A stretch of DNA of 64,000 bases from JAAUUE01 sp943370025. Its GTDB lineage: Bacteria > Cyanobacteriota > Cyanobacteriia > Cyanobacteriales > JAAUUE01. Below the pieces are notes generated by a model. It searched no databases, was not told the DNA's origin, and saw only the letters and a list, made by a program, of their open reading frames with translations. Each line of letters starts with the position of its first letter. The first letter of the stretch is position 1. Of the stretch, positions 55,988-64,000 are shown in pieces. Made by a program: the position numbers and the translations under genes. The DNA lies in assembly GCA_943370025.1 (NCBI GenBank), contig CALRPI020000014.1, forward strand, positions 18,589 through 82,588, written 5' to 3'.

Positions 55988-58900
55988 AGTTGACACTGAT
56001 AAAGACTTTGTAACCCTACTATAGCCATGAATTTCATCGAGAATTTCCCGAAGTTTCTTGCCAACAAATGCTACTTGAGGAGTTTCCAGCATTGTGCCAT
56101 GATGCCCCGGAACTCCATCAACAATATCAATTTTCCCAGTCACTACTTCTTCCCAACCTAAACTAGGATTAGGGCGAATTTTTGCTGATTTTTCAATGGT
56201 TTGAAATTGAATAATTCTCCCATGGTAAGGCTGGGGATCATAGTAACTTAAGGCTTGGTTATGGGTAGCTTCTAATCGCAGTAAATAATCTGGAATAGCA
56301 CTAGGAATAGGTCGTTTCAAAAATGTATGAAGTTGAGAGGAAAATCGTTTCTTGAGAGTTGTTAATTTTACCCCGATTCGGTATTCGAGATAATGAGATT
56401 TTTGCATAGGAGTCAACTGAGCTAAGTTAGAAAGATGAATCTTCATTTTTTCTTTTGCAGAAAGAGAGCTTTGTCTAAACATTTGCGGATTGATGGAGTT
56501 GAGAAAGATCAGCGCATCTACCTGTTGTTGAGACTGCTGTAGTTGCTGGGCAATTTCGTAGGCAACCACGCCCCCAAAGGAATAACCAGCAAGGATATAG
56601 GAGCCTTTGGGCTGGATAGTTTGAATTTCTTGGAGGTATTTATTTGCCATGACCTTGATATCATCGATCGCCGCTTCTTTACCATCTAATCCTTGAGCTT
56701 GAAGACCATAGACTGGCTGGTCTGGACTAAGGTAGGGGATAAGGTTTTGATAGCAGAGAACATTGCCACCGACGGGATGGATAAGAAAGAGAGGTTTTTG
56801 GGAACCTTGGGGTTGAATCGGGACTAGCGATCGCCAACTTACTTGCAAACCTTGGGATTGCAGGAGCTTTGATAGTTGATGAATAGTAGGAAATTGAATT
56901 AAGGTAGTTAAGGGAAGGTTTCGCTGAAACTCTTGTTCAATCAGAGAGAATAAACTCAGTGCAACCAAAGAATCACCTCCTAAATCCCAGAAGTTATCAT
57001 GAATACCAATAGGGAATTTGAAAACTTCTGTCCAGATTTTGACTAATAAAGTTTCTGTGGGGTTTTCAGGAGTGGTTATAGTTGTGATAGTGGATGCAAA
57101 TTCTGGAGTAGGGAGAAGAGAATAAGCAGTTTTCCCATTGATCGTAATAGGTAGTTCTGGCAACACAATAAAAGTACGAGGAATCATGTAATCTGGCAGG
57201 CGATGCTGCAAGAATTCTCGCAGATCTTCTAGGTCAATTGTTTGATTAACTTGAGGAACTACATAACCAACTAGATATTTACCTAAATCATCTTTTTCTT
57301 TTGCTAAGACCACTGCATCTTGAATCGTTGAATATTGCTGCACTATGCCTTCAATTTCTCCTAGTTCAATGCGATAGCCCCGGATTTTTACCTGTCGATC
57401 AATCCGGTCTAGATAAACCAAGTTCCCATCAGGGAGTCTAGTGGTGCGATCGCCGGTTTTATAGCACCGTAACTGTTTACCTTCTAACTCTATATTCACA
57501 AAACTCTTAGCGGTTAAATCCTGTCTATTTAAGTATCCCCGTGCCAAAGAAACACTTTGTAAATATAGCTCTCCCGCCGCACCAGAGATAACAGGCTGGA
57601 ATTTGTCATCAAGAATGTAGGTATTGACATGAGATGAAGGCATCCCAATCGGAATTTCTGCCTCCTGACTAACAAGTTTATTATGCTCGGAAACCCAATA
57701 AGCTGCCACTTCTACTGTTGCTTCTGTCGGTCCATAGGCATTGACTAAATGGGGATATTTACCCACATGATTCAACCAAGCAGCAACCCTTTGTTTTTGG
57801 ACTTTCTCGCCTCCAATTATAATGATTCTCAATGTTGGTGGCAATTGCCAATTATGAGCTACTAATTGATCTACAAAATGATGCCAAAAAGCAGTTGGCA
57901 AGCAAACAAATGTGAGTTGCCATTCTTGACATTTTTCCAGAAAAATAGAGATAGATTCTGACATTTCCTGAGTTCTTAAATAGATAGTGCTACCACTAGC
58001 TAAACTAGGAAATATTTCGGCAACCGACACATCAAAATTCAAAGCTGCAAACTGAAGAGTACGATCGCAGTTTTTTAATCCATATTTTTGGCTATGGGTT
58101 AACACAAAATTGTACAGGGCTTGATGTTCAATCATCACGCCTTTCGGGTTTCCCGTGGAGCCAGATGTATAGATGATATAGGCTAAATCATGGGGAGATG
58201 GCTTAGGTAAGATTGAATTAATTAGTAAATCATCTGGAGAATCTTGAGAACTTTGCCCAGGGATTTTATCTAAACAAAGTGTTATTCCATGAAAATTTGG
58301 TATTTTTTCTCCTAGCCAAGATTGGCTTAAGAGGATGGAAGCTTGAATATCTTGGAGAATATAGCTAATTCTCTCTTGGGGATATTTCGGATCGATCGGT
58401 ACATATGCCCCTCCTGCTTTGAGAATTGCCAAAATACCAATGATCATTTCTGGCGATCGCTCTACGCAAATCCCCACTAAAACATCAGCCTTAACTCCCA
58501 TTTCTCGTAATCTGAAGGCTAATAAATCAGATTGATTTTGTAATTCTTGGTAAGTAAGACTAGTTCCCTGAGCTACTACAGCTAGTTGTTCAGGATTTTG
58601 CTCAACTTGTTTGCCAAACAAATCAAGAAAAGTTGGTTGATTTTCTCCCGGAGCAATCGCAAGGAGATCACTAATTCTTCGGTGGGGATTTAGGGATACC
58701 TCCGTGAGTAATTTAGTTAAATAAGTCAAGAATAGATGAATAGTATTGCTATCATAAACTTGAGGATCGTAACCAAGGTTGAGAGATAATTTTTCTCCAC
58801 CGTAGGCTGCTAAGGACGAAGGTAAATTTATTTTTTCTTTAATTTCTAATTGACAATTAGGTAAGTCTAGAGCATGGGTGAGGTCATGGTGTTCAAACAT

Positions 58901-59980
58901 TACCAAGGTATCAAATAGAGAATGATTATTAGGCAGATCACTCCATTGATGAATTTGGGTTAAAGAGGTGGTTTCATAATCTCTGACGGCAATCCACTGT
59001 GATCGCAAGTCTTGCAATAGTTCCAGAATAGTTAGGTCTGGATTTATTTTAACTCTAACCGGAACTGTATTAATCAGTAATCCTGCCATGTTTTCAATGC
59101 CAGCGATCGGCAGTTTGCGACAAGCTCTAATTGCCCCAAAAACCACATCATCTCTGCCACTACACTTTCCTAGAGCTAAGGCATAAACTCCTTGAACTAG
59201 AGTATTAAAAGTAAAATCATGTGCCGTTGCTAAAGATTGTAACTGGCTAGTAATAGGATCTGACAAACTAGTAGTGCAGATGTTATTTTTAGTCACTAAT
59301 TGTTCACTTACCGACAAGGAATCTGTTAGCTCCTGCTGGATTCTTCTGGCGGATAAATCAACTTTCTTCGTAAATCCTGCTAATAATTTCTGCCAGAAAG
59401 ATTGTCCACGATCGCTAGGTTGATTAGTCAAGAAATCTATAAATTCCTTATAAGGAGTTGCTGGAGCAATTTGATAGCTTTCTTGCTGCTGCAAAGCTTG
59501 GTAGTAATTGAAAACTTCCTTGAGGATAATAATGATTGATCTGCCATCCAAAATACTATGATGGAAAGTCCAGATTAATTTATAGTGATTAGTGCTTAAT
59601 TTACCTAAAGTAAGGCGGAGTAGAGGAGCTTGATCTAGCAAAAATCCCTGCGATCGATCTGCTTTGAGATACTCTTCAATCTTCTTAGTTTGATCAGATA
59701 TGGATAGCTCACTCCAGTCAATTTCTTGCCAAGGAATCTCTACTTCTGAGTCAATAAGCTGAAGAATATGGTTACTATTCTGCCAATCAAAGAAAGTTCG
59801 CAGAACCTCATGGTGTTTAACGACTTCCTGCCAGCTTTTTTTGAGATATTCAGGATTTATATTTTCTTTCCAGTCACAAATTACTTGTTCTAGGTAAGTA
59901 CCAGTATTTTGAGATATTAAACTAGGTAGCAACATCGCCTGTTGCAAGGAAGAAATAGGGTAGGAATTTTGAGTAATCAT
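55985..59980 (-). CDS. Single-module nonribosomal peptide synthetase: C-A-PCP-TE
   Basis: 1331 aa; ATG 59980 is preferred to an adjacent GTG. Condensation domain 1-430 with HHSILDG near 140, adenylation domain 460-960 (YIIYTSGSTGNPKGVMIEHQ, NAYGPTEATVEV), pocket residues D-V-A-C-I-G-A-V-E (no clear amino acid), carrier LGGDSL near 1000, thioesterase 1050-1331 with GYSFGG near 1132 and HHGTML. The thioesterase is closely similar to that of the synthetase at 45023. A second self-contained terminating module in the same cluster is unusual; it may tailor or extend the product in trans or make a separate one. Confidence 0.92.
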   Translation of the reverse strand: MITQNSYPISSLQQAMLLPSLISQNTGTYLEQVICDWKENINPEYLKKSWQEVVKHHEVLRTFFDWQNSNHILQLIDSEVEIPWQEIDWSELSISDQTKKIEEYLKADRSQGFLLDQAPLLRLTLGKLSTNHYKLIWTFHHSILDGRSIIIILKEVFNYYQALQQQESYQIAPATPYKEFIDFLTNQPSDRGQSFWQKLLAGFTKKVDLSARRIQQELTDSLSVSEQLVTKNNICTTSLSDPITSQLQSLATAHDFTFNTLVQGVYALALGKCSGRDDVVFGAIRACRKLPIAGIENMAGLLINTVPVRVKINPDLTILELLQDLRSQWIAVRDYETTSLTQIHQWSDLPNNHSLFDTLVMFEHHDLTHALDLPNCQLEIKEKINLPSSLAAYGGEKLSLNLGYDPQVYDSNTIHLFLTYLTKLLTEVSLNPHRRISDLLAIAPGENQPTFLDLFGKQVEQNPEQLAVVAQGTSLTYQELQNQSDLLAFRLREMGVKADVLVGICVERSPEMIIGILAILKAGGAYVPIDPKYPQERISYILQDIQASILLSQSWLGEKIPNFHGITLCLDKIPGQSSQDSPDDLLINSILPKPSPHDLAYIIYTSGSTGNPKGVMIEHQALYNFVLTHSQKYGLKNCDRTLQFAALNFDVSVAEIFPSLASGSTIYLRTQEMSESISIFLEKCQEWQLTFVCLPTAFWHHFVDQLVAHNWQLPPTLRIIIIGGEKVQKQRVAAWLNHVGKYPHLVNAYGPTEATVEVAAYWVSEHNKLVSQEAEIPIGMPSSHVNTYILDDKFQPVISGAAGELYLQSVSLARGYLNRQDLTAKSFVNIELEGKQLRCYKTGDRTTRLPDGNLVYLDRIDRQVKIRGYRIELGEIEGIVQQYSTIQDAVVLAKEKDDLGKYLVGYVVPQVNQTIDLEDLREFLQHRLPDYMIPRTFIVLPELPITINGKTAYSLLPTPEFASTITTITTPENPTETLLVKIWTEVFKFPIGIHDNFWDLGGDSLVALSLFSLIEQEFQRNLPLTTLIQFPTIHQLSKLLQSQGLQVSWRSLVPIQPQGSQKPLFLIHPVGGNVLCYQNLIPYLSPDQPVYGLQAQGLDGKEAAIDDIKVMANKYLQEIQTIQPKGSYILAGYSFGGVVAYEIAQQLQQSQQQVDALIFLNSINPQMFRQSSLSAKEKMKIHLSNLAQLTPMQKSHYLEYRIGVKLTTLKKRFSSQLHTFLKRPIPSAIPDYLLRLEATHNQALSYYDPQPYHGRIIQFQTIEKSAKIRPNPSLGWEEVVTGKIDIVDGVPGHHGTMLETPQVAFVGKKLREILDEIHGYSRVTKSLSVST

Positions 59981-60051
59981 CACTATTAAAATTGGTTTGT
60001 GTTACTAAAATAGTGCAACCTGATCAACACACCTAGGATTGCTATTTTGAC

Positions 60052-60801
60052 TTAAAGTGCAGTCATGATCTTGATCAATTCTGTAGATAAATCTGGTTTC
60101 AATTTGTGTCGCTTTCTAAAGAGAACACCAGCAAGAATATAAATATTTGGAGAATAAAAAGCTTTGTGCTGTTCCTGTAGCTCAGCTATTCTTTGCCTTA
60201 CTTTGGGTTCAGAGCTATAATATCCAAAACTCATGGGTGAAGTAACAAAGTCATCAACTTGATAGCCTTGATCGATCGCATGTTCAATGGTGCCTACTGG
60301 ATCAGAATAGGCAGAAATCATTAGCATTGCACTTTGACAATTCATAGTCAGAAGTCGCTTAGTTATAGATGATCCATCTTTTCCTCCATGTAAGGCAGGC
60401 AGATAGATATTGTTATCCATAGCTGGAATATAGGGGGGATTCGCAATTAGACAATCAGCAGGAGAACTATTGAAGAAGCAAGAATTATGGACAATATATT
60501 TATGGCTCAGGTCATAGCTGGCAATTCTTAACTGAGCTACTTCATAGGCTTTATAATTTAACTCATAACCATTAATTAAACCCTTGAATTGGCTCTTGAG
60601 CAAACTATGAATAACTGGACTGCCATCTCCTGTGCCAAACTCGATAATGGAAGTGGAATTTTCAAAGGGATTCAGCACCATTCTTTCTAAGCATTGAGCA
60701 TAAAAAAGCGATTCTTCAGGACAGAAAAAAATCTCTTTGGGGATGTGATCTACGGGGTAAGTTGCAACTAGTTTCTTGGCACTTAATAAAGACTTATTCA
60801 T
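60052..60801 (-). CDS. SAM-dependent methyltransferase-like protein
   Basis: 249 aa. Rossmann motif I is IIEFGTGDGSPVIHSLL, an acidic residue follows in GYELNYKAYEVA, and motif IV is LIANPPYIPA. The NPPY motif is typical of enzymes that methylate planar nitrogens in protein Gln, adenine or related groups. It lies 71 bp upstream of the C-A-PCP-TE synthetase on the same strand, so peptide N-methylation or another tailoring step is a reasonable guess. C-terminal residues are not recognised. Confidence 0.72.
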   Translation of the reverse strand: MNKSLLSAKKLVATYPVDHIPKEIFFCPEESLFYAQCLERMVLNPFENSTSIIEFGTGDGSPVIHSLLKSQFKGLINGYELNYKAYEVAQLRIASYDLSHKYIVHNSCFFNSSPADCLIANPPYIPAMDNNIYLPALHGGKDGSSITKRLLTMNCQSAMLMISAYSDPVGTIEHAIDQGYQVDDFVTSPMSFGYYSSEPKVRQRIAELQEQHKAFYSPNIYILAGVLFRKRHKLKPDLSTELIKIMTAL

Positions 60802-61058
60802 CTAAACCTCATCTACTTCTGTTTATTAACTCTTCATTACAGACACGTAATGTGGTTTTGATTGAAAGCAATAGTCGGAGCATCATCACTAAGGAATTTT
60901 AGAGGATGTTTTGAAAGTTCTTAGACGTTAATACTGTAACTAAAATGGCAAAGTCTACTGGTGCGAACTAAGGTTGATCTGGGATTTTGATTAACCTGCG
61001 TAGACGAATTTTCTATAAGCTGCGTTTTTAGTCGTCAAGGCTAATTTTCGGGAATCAT

Positions 61059-62174
61059 TTAGGAGTCTGACTGTTGAATCAAAGCCATCACAGCCGCCGC
61101 AGCCCGATCGCCGATCAGTTTCTCTTGGTCATAGCCGAGGACTAATTCCCAAGCATCGTGGGGATATTTATCTACTAGAGGGAGAGCAACATCCGTTAGC
61201 ATCCACTGTCCGTGCCGTTCATCTTCACGAATATGCAACTCCCAATAACCCATCGCAGCATCGGAAAGCTGGAGGCGTTGGGCTGCAAGCATATAGTCGG
61301 TATAGATTGAGGGACCCGCGATCTCAAAATAGGTTAGTCCACCGTTATAACGGAGAAAATGTCGTTTGCATTCTGTGAGCAAGAAGTTGTGGTTAATACT
61401 TGCTAAAACTTGCCAAGGAACAAGATCAAAATAAGCTTCTGGTTCGGTTTTCAAGCCCAGTTCTGCCATCATTTGAGCAAAGAAAGTGGAGTGTTTTCGT
61501 GATAGCCGACCATTGCCATACTCTTCTAGAAGCACTCGAATTAAAGTTGCCTGAATTTCATTGCTTGCCCCTCCCAAAATCCGAGATAGACGACTAGCTT
61601 CTACTAATCCATCTAAGGAGGCGATCGCTAAGAGCGATCGATATCCTTTCAAGCTCATTTCTGCTCGCAAATAATGCTTTGATGCTGATAGAGGTGGATC
61701 TAAATCTGCATCTGCCCGTTCTTGGAGAGCTTGTTTAATATTTAATTGTTGAATTGCGGCTACATCTAATTGACTTAGTTCCCATGCTTGCCAAACCAAT
61801 TCAATGCGATCGCGAACTGATTGCAGATAGGTAGAACGTTCATTTTGATAGTTTCGCAGGTCGTCATACCAAAATAAATTGAGACGATTCAGGCGATAGA
61901 GAATTCTTTGTAAGAATCTAGATGCCATTTCCATATCTTGAGTTTTCTTTGCATCATGGGGATTCTCGTAACTATCCCTAGAGGCAGAAGCGATCGCAAG
62001 TTCAAAATCTTGAACCAACTCAGGTTTTAGTTTAACTTGTGCATCTAAATTTTCTAATTCTAAAAGTTGAGTAAGTTGCTGCTCTGCTTTGGTATAACAG
62101 CATGGATAAGAATTAGGGAGTAAGGTCTCTAGCTTTTGCTTGGTTTGGATTGCATCATTTAAGGTAGATAGCAT
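61059..62174 (-). CDS. Haem-oxygenase-like diiron enzyme (iron-containing redox enzyme family)
   Basis: 371 aa from ATG 62174; a TTG at 62231 is less likely. All-helical. The C-terminal half carries the ligand pattern of the haem-oxygenase-like diiron oxidase/oxygenase superfamily: Glu and His in LLEEYGNGRLSRKHSTFF, and Glu, Asp and His in YWELHIREDERHGQWM. Relatives perform N-oxygenation, desaturation, decarboxylation and C-C cleavage in natural-product pathways. The N-terminal 150 residues are not recognised. It lies 257 bp upstream of the methyltransferase on the same strand and probably tailors a precursor or the product of the peptide cluster. Confidence 0.75.
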   Translation of the reverse strand: MLSTLNDAIQTKQKLETLLPNSYPCCYTKAEQQLTQLLELENLDAQVKLKPELVQDFELAIASASRDSYENPHDAKKTQDMEMASRFLQRILYRLNRLNLFWYDDLRNYQNERSTYLQSVRDRIELVWQAWELSQLDVAAIQQLNIKQALQERADADLDPPLSASKHYLRAEMSLKGYRSLLAIASLDGLVEASRLSRILGGASNEIQATLIRVLLEEYGNGRLSRKHSTFFAQMMAELGLKTEPEAYFDLVPWQVLASINHNFLLTECKRHFLRYNGGLTYFEIAGPSIYTDYMLAAQRLQLSDAAMGYWELHIREDERHGQWMLTDVALPLVDKYPHDAWELVLGYDQEKLIGDRAAAAVMALIQQSDS

Positions 62175-62355
62175 AATTATCGTGGGAAAAATTGTGATTT
62201 GTGGATAAAATTCAAGAATTAAAGTGAGCAATCTTCTCAGTTAAGAGAAAACTCAAACTCTAATTTGTTACTAAACACTTCAAACAGGATTTCTTGAATT
62301 TCGGAGATTTCCGGATGAACAAGATGAATTTTTGTTACAGAAATTACTTTTAATA

Positions 62356-62369
62356 ATGGTATTTACCAT
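62356..62369. promoter_or_regulatory. Short palindrome upstream of the diiron-enzyme gene
   Basis: ATGGTA-TT-TACCAT, a perfect 6-bp inverted repeat with a 2-bp spacer, 182 bp upstream of the start at 62174 in an AT-rich spacer. It could be an operator. The rest of 62175-62484 and 62578-62800 shows no gene or clear signal. Confidence 0.3.
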
Positions 62370-62484
62370 AAAAATAAAAGTCTCTAATTTTACTGATTCT
62401 ATTCACAAAATTTGGCATTGCAAGTTGGAGTGATCTATCTCACCTTAAAAAGTGATCTAGAGTGCTAATTCTTTTTCTAGATGT

Positions 62485-62577
62485 TATAGCCATCCTAAAT
62501 GAGTTGAGAACGGCTCCCCCGGAGGAGGAGCCGTTCTCAACTATCTAAAATTCTAAACTCAATTAGGATCGCTATAT
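62485..62577. repeat. Family D palindromic repeat, copy 6
   Basis: TATAGCCATCCTAAATGAGT at the left and CAATTAGGATCGCTATA at the right, hairpin GTTGAGAACGGCTCC / GGAGCCGTTCTCAAC. Confidence 0.72.
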
Positions 62578-62800
62578 ATTTGAGCCATCTTTGAAGTCTC
62601 ACAAATTAGGAGGAAACTTGGCAGGGCTGTGGTCTTGTTCTGTTGCTTATGATTGCAGGATAATTTTTAGTTTTTCTGAGGACGAGAAGTTATTAGAAAT
62701 GGTGATTTTGTTGGTCGATATTGGTAGTCATGATGAAGTCTATTGAAGCTAATAATATAATGGTTAAGCTTTTGAGCAACAAAATAGGGAGCTTGAGAAA

Positions 62801-63871
62801 ATGATTGATTGGTTAGTGGTTTGGGGGGTGACGCAGGCGGCGGGGGTTCTGGTGCAGCCAATCTTGGTGGATTTGGTGAAGGAGGGGGCGAGGGATTTTG
62901 GCAAGGATTTTTTTAAGGATGCCCTGAAGAAGGTGATTCATCTGCCAGAGGCGGATGTGCAGAAAGAGGCTTATGGGAAGGCGTTGAAGGTGTTTTTGGA
63001 ACTGCTTCAGGAGGAGTTGGTGGAGGCGGCATATCAGGAGCCGGTGATTAAGCAGTACATTCCCTATCTGAAGCAGTTGATTAACCACAAAGAAGTGGCG
63101 GCGGCGTTGGGGATGGCTTTTGAGGTGGATTGTCGGGCGATCGATACCCGTCTCATCACCAAGACTTGGGCAGATTTGCACTCACCCCATTTCCCAGAGA
63201 GTTTGGATTGGGATTTTTTGAGTAAATCCTACGTCAGGGCGGTGAAGAAAATTGTCCAAGGTTCGGAGAAATTGCGCCCAATTTTTGAGGCTCAGAACTT
63301 GGAGCGGATTGCTGAAGCCAACCAAGAGAGGTTGGGAATTGCCCCGGCGTTTAATTTGGCTCAGTATGCCGAGGGTTTGCGGGAGCAGTATGGGGCTGTG
63401 AAGTTGGAATCTTTGAATACTGATGGTTGTGCCTACAATGCGTTGAAGTTGTGGCGGATCTTTGTGCCGCAGCAGGTGCGGGAGTGTGAGGAATTTATCC
63501 CTCAAGTCTATGAACTGCCGAAGGATCGATCGCTCCATTTGCGAGCTAGTGGGCAGTTGGATGGGTGGGAAATGCGGGAGGAGGAGATCGATCGCTATCG
63601 CCAGAGATATCGGGAGCAGCCGATCGTCCCAGTTTTTGAGGTGGTGGGGAATCCTGAAGAATTGGGGAAGGCGGGGATGGCGAAGTATGCGGTGATCTTG
63701 GGGGATCCGGGTTCAGGGAAGTCGACGCTGTTGCAATACGTCGCTTTGATCTGGGCAGAGAAACCGGTGCGAGATTTGCCGTTGCAGCCGTTGCCGTTGT
63801 TGCTGGAGTTGCGAACCTATGCCCGTGATAAGCAGGCGGGGAGATGCAAGGATATTAGACCTCTTGCGTGA
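62801..63871 (+). pseudogene. NACHT-domain ATPase (NLR-like), interrupted by an insertion sequence
   Basis: Visible part 350 aa before the break. N-terminal helical domain with a hydrophobic opening (MIDWLVVWGVTQAAGVLVQP) then an amphipathic stretch (GARDFGKDFFKDALKKVI), a form common at the start of cyanobacterial NACHT proteins. An all-helical region runs to about 290, then NACHT Walker A ILGDPGSGKST (301-309) and PLQPLPLLLELRTYAR. After GRCKDI (63856) the reading frame enters the insertion sequence and stops after four foreign codons. Walker B and sensor repeats, expected downstream, would lie beyond the element and outside the window. Likely a defence or signalling ATPase before disruption. 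Confidence 0.78.
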
Positions 63872-64000
63872 ATAGATAAAAGATGTGTAAAACTAGGTCA
63901 AGGAGGAACCAATCATGACCTACGAACAACTCAAACTCTTCAAGTCTAGTGCTTTCAAACGCAGATGCGGTGTTCATCGCACCACCTTCGAGCAGATGGC
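63857..64000 (+). mobile_element. Insertion sequence, left end (probably IS5-like), continues past the window
   Basis: Begins at or within a few bases of 63857 (AGACCTCTTGCGTGAATAG), where homology to NACHT proteins stops. The transposase start lies 58 bp in. TTAGACCTCTTG also occurs at 3734-3745, a possible solo end of the same element. The right end and target duplication are outside the window. Confidence 0.7.
63915..64000 (+). CDS. Transposase, N-terminal fragment (window edge)
   Basis: 28 visible residues: MTYEQLKLFKSSAFKRRCGV followed by HRTTFEQM. MxYExLK..xxxFKRRxGVxxxTF is the usual opening (HTH region) of IS5-family DDE transposases that are abundant in cyanobacteria. AGGAGG at 63901-63906 is a strong ribosome site. 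The remainder lies beyond the window. Confidence 0.75.
   Translation, partial: MTYEQLKLFKSSAFKRRCGVHRTTFEQM

Noticed and set aside
62667..63538. Minus-strand ORFs opposite the NACHT gene
   Set aside because: Codon pattern and homology support the plus strand only.
1..64000. tRNA, rRNA, riboswitches and replication origin
   Set aside because: No cloverleaf, conserved rRNA segment, known riboswitch core or DnaA-box cluster was recognised by eye; a covariance-model scan would be needed to exclude small RNAs.

Overview
The window looks like a cyanobacterial chromosome, probably a filamentous or otherwise multicellular species. The octamer GCGATCGC (HIP1) is scattered everywhere, and the core genes are cyanobacterial: pipX-pipY-sepF, cbiD-guaA, an SphR/SphS-like phosphate two-component system, Uma2-family proteins, and large STAND/WD40/TPR genes. 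No rRNA, tRNA or CRISPR array was seen. Intergenic spaces are crowded with at least five families of short palindromic MITE-like repeats (called A to E here). Some are nested in one another, and some carry clear 6-bp target duplications.

Layout. 0-3 kb: the tail of an ExbB-type proton channel, ExbD, then purF. 3-14 kb: a zinc-starvation locus. Three Zur-box-like palindromes precede a TonB-like protein, znuA, and a hemB-cobW(COG0523)-folE series. That series runs on into an apparently catalytically dead metallophosphoesterase homologue, a CobW-like P-loop protein without the CxCC motif, and a second metallophosphoesterase with cysteines at two metal-ligand positions. 14-20 kb: Uma2 protein, sphR, creatininase-family hydrolase, family-4 uracil-DNA glycosylase, sphS, and a VapBC pair. 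20.5-24.7 kb: a two-gene system read as amyloid-signalled cell death. A small protein with an N-terminal membrane-type helix and C-terminal ISGGTV-type motifs precedes an NLR-like STAND ATPase that carries the same motif at its N-terminus, one membrane helix and 14 nearly identical WD40 repeats. This is the best candidate for an exciting, little-described system.

24.8-25.6 kb holds decayed toxin-antitoxin genes. 25.8-33 kb is mostly housekeeping: cbiD, guaA, sepF, pipY, pipX, a TIGR03943 protein and an AI-2E-family permease. 33-41 kb is accessory: a RelE/ParE-type toxin with an unusually long antitoxin, an alpha/beta hydrolase whose C-terminal part recurs 4 kb downstream as a broken copy, a VapBC pair, a three-gene module (membrane protein, P-loop ATPase, TPR protein) resembling a split STAND system, and two eukaryotic-type Ser/Thr kinases. 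42-44.4 kb: two tandem secreted TPR paralogues, then a YjbQ protein.

45-62 kb is a nonribosomal peptide cluster. One gene encodes CoA-ligase-like domain-PCP-C-A-PCP and overlaps by 4 bp a second encoding docking-C-A-PCP-TE. A divergent Sfp-type phosphopantetheinyl transferase follows, then a separate C-A-PCP-TE synthetase, a methyltransferase-like protein and a haem-oxygenase-like diiron enzyme. Short palindromic and heptameric repeats are read in frame inside these synthetases. The window ends in a NACHT ATPase gene broken by an insertion sequence whose transposase start is visible.

All functional assignments come from reading motifs by eye. No database search was possible.
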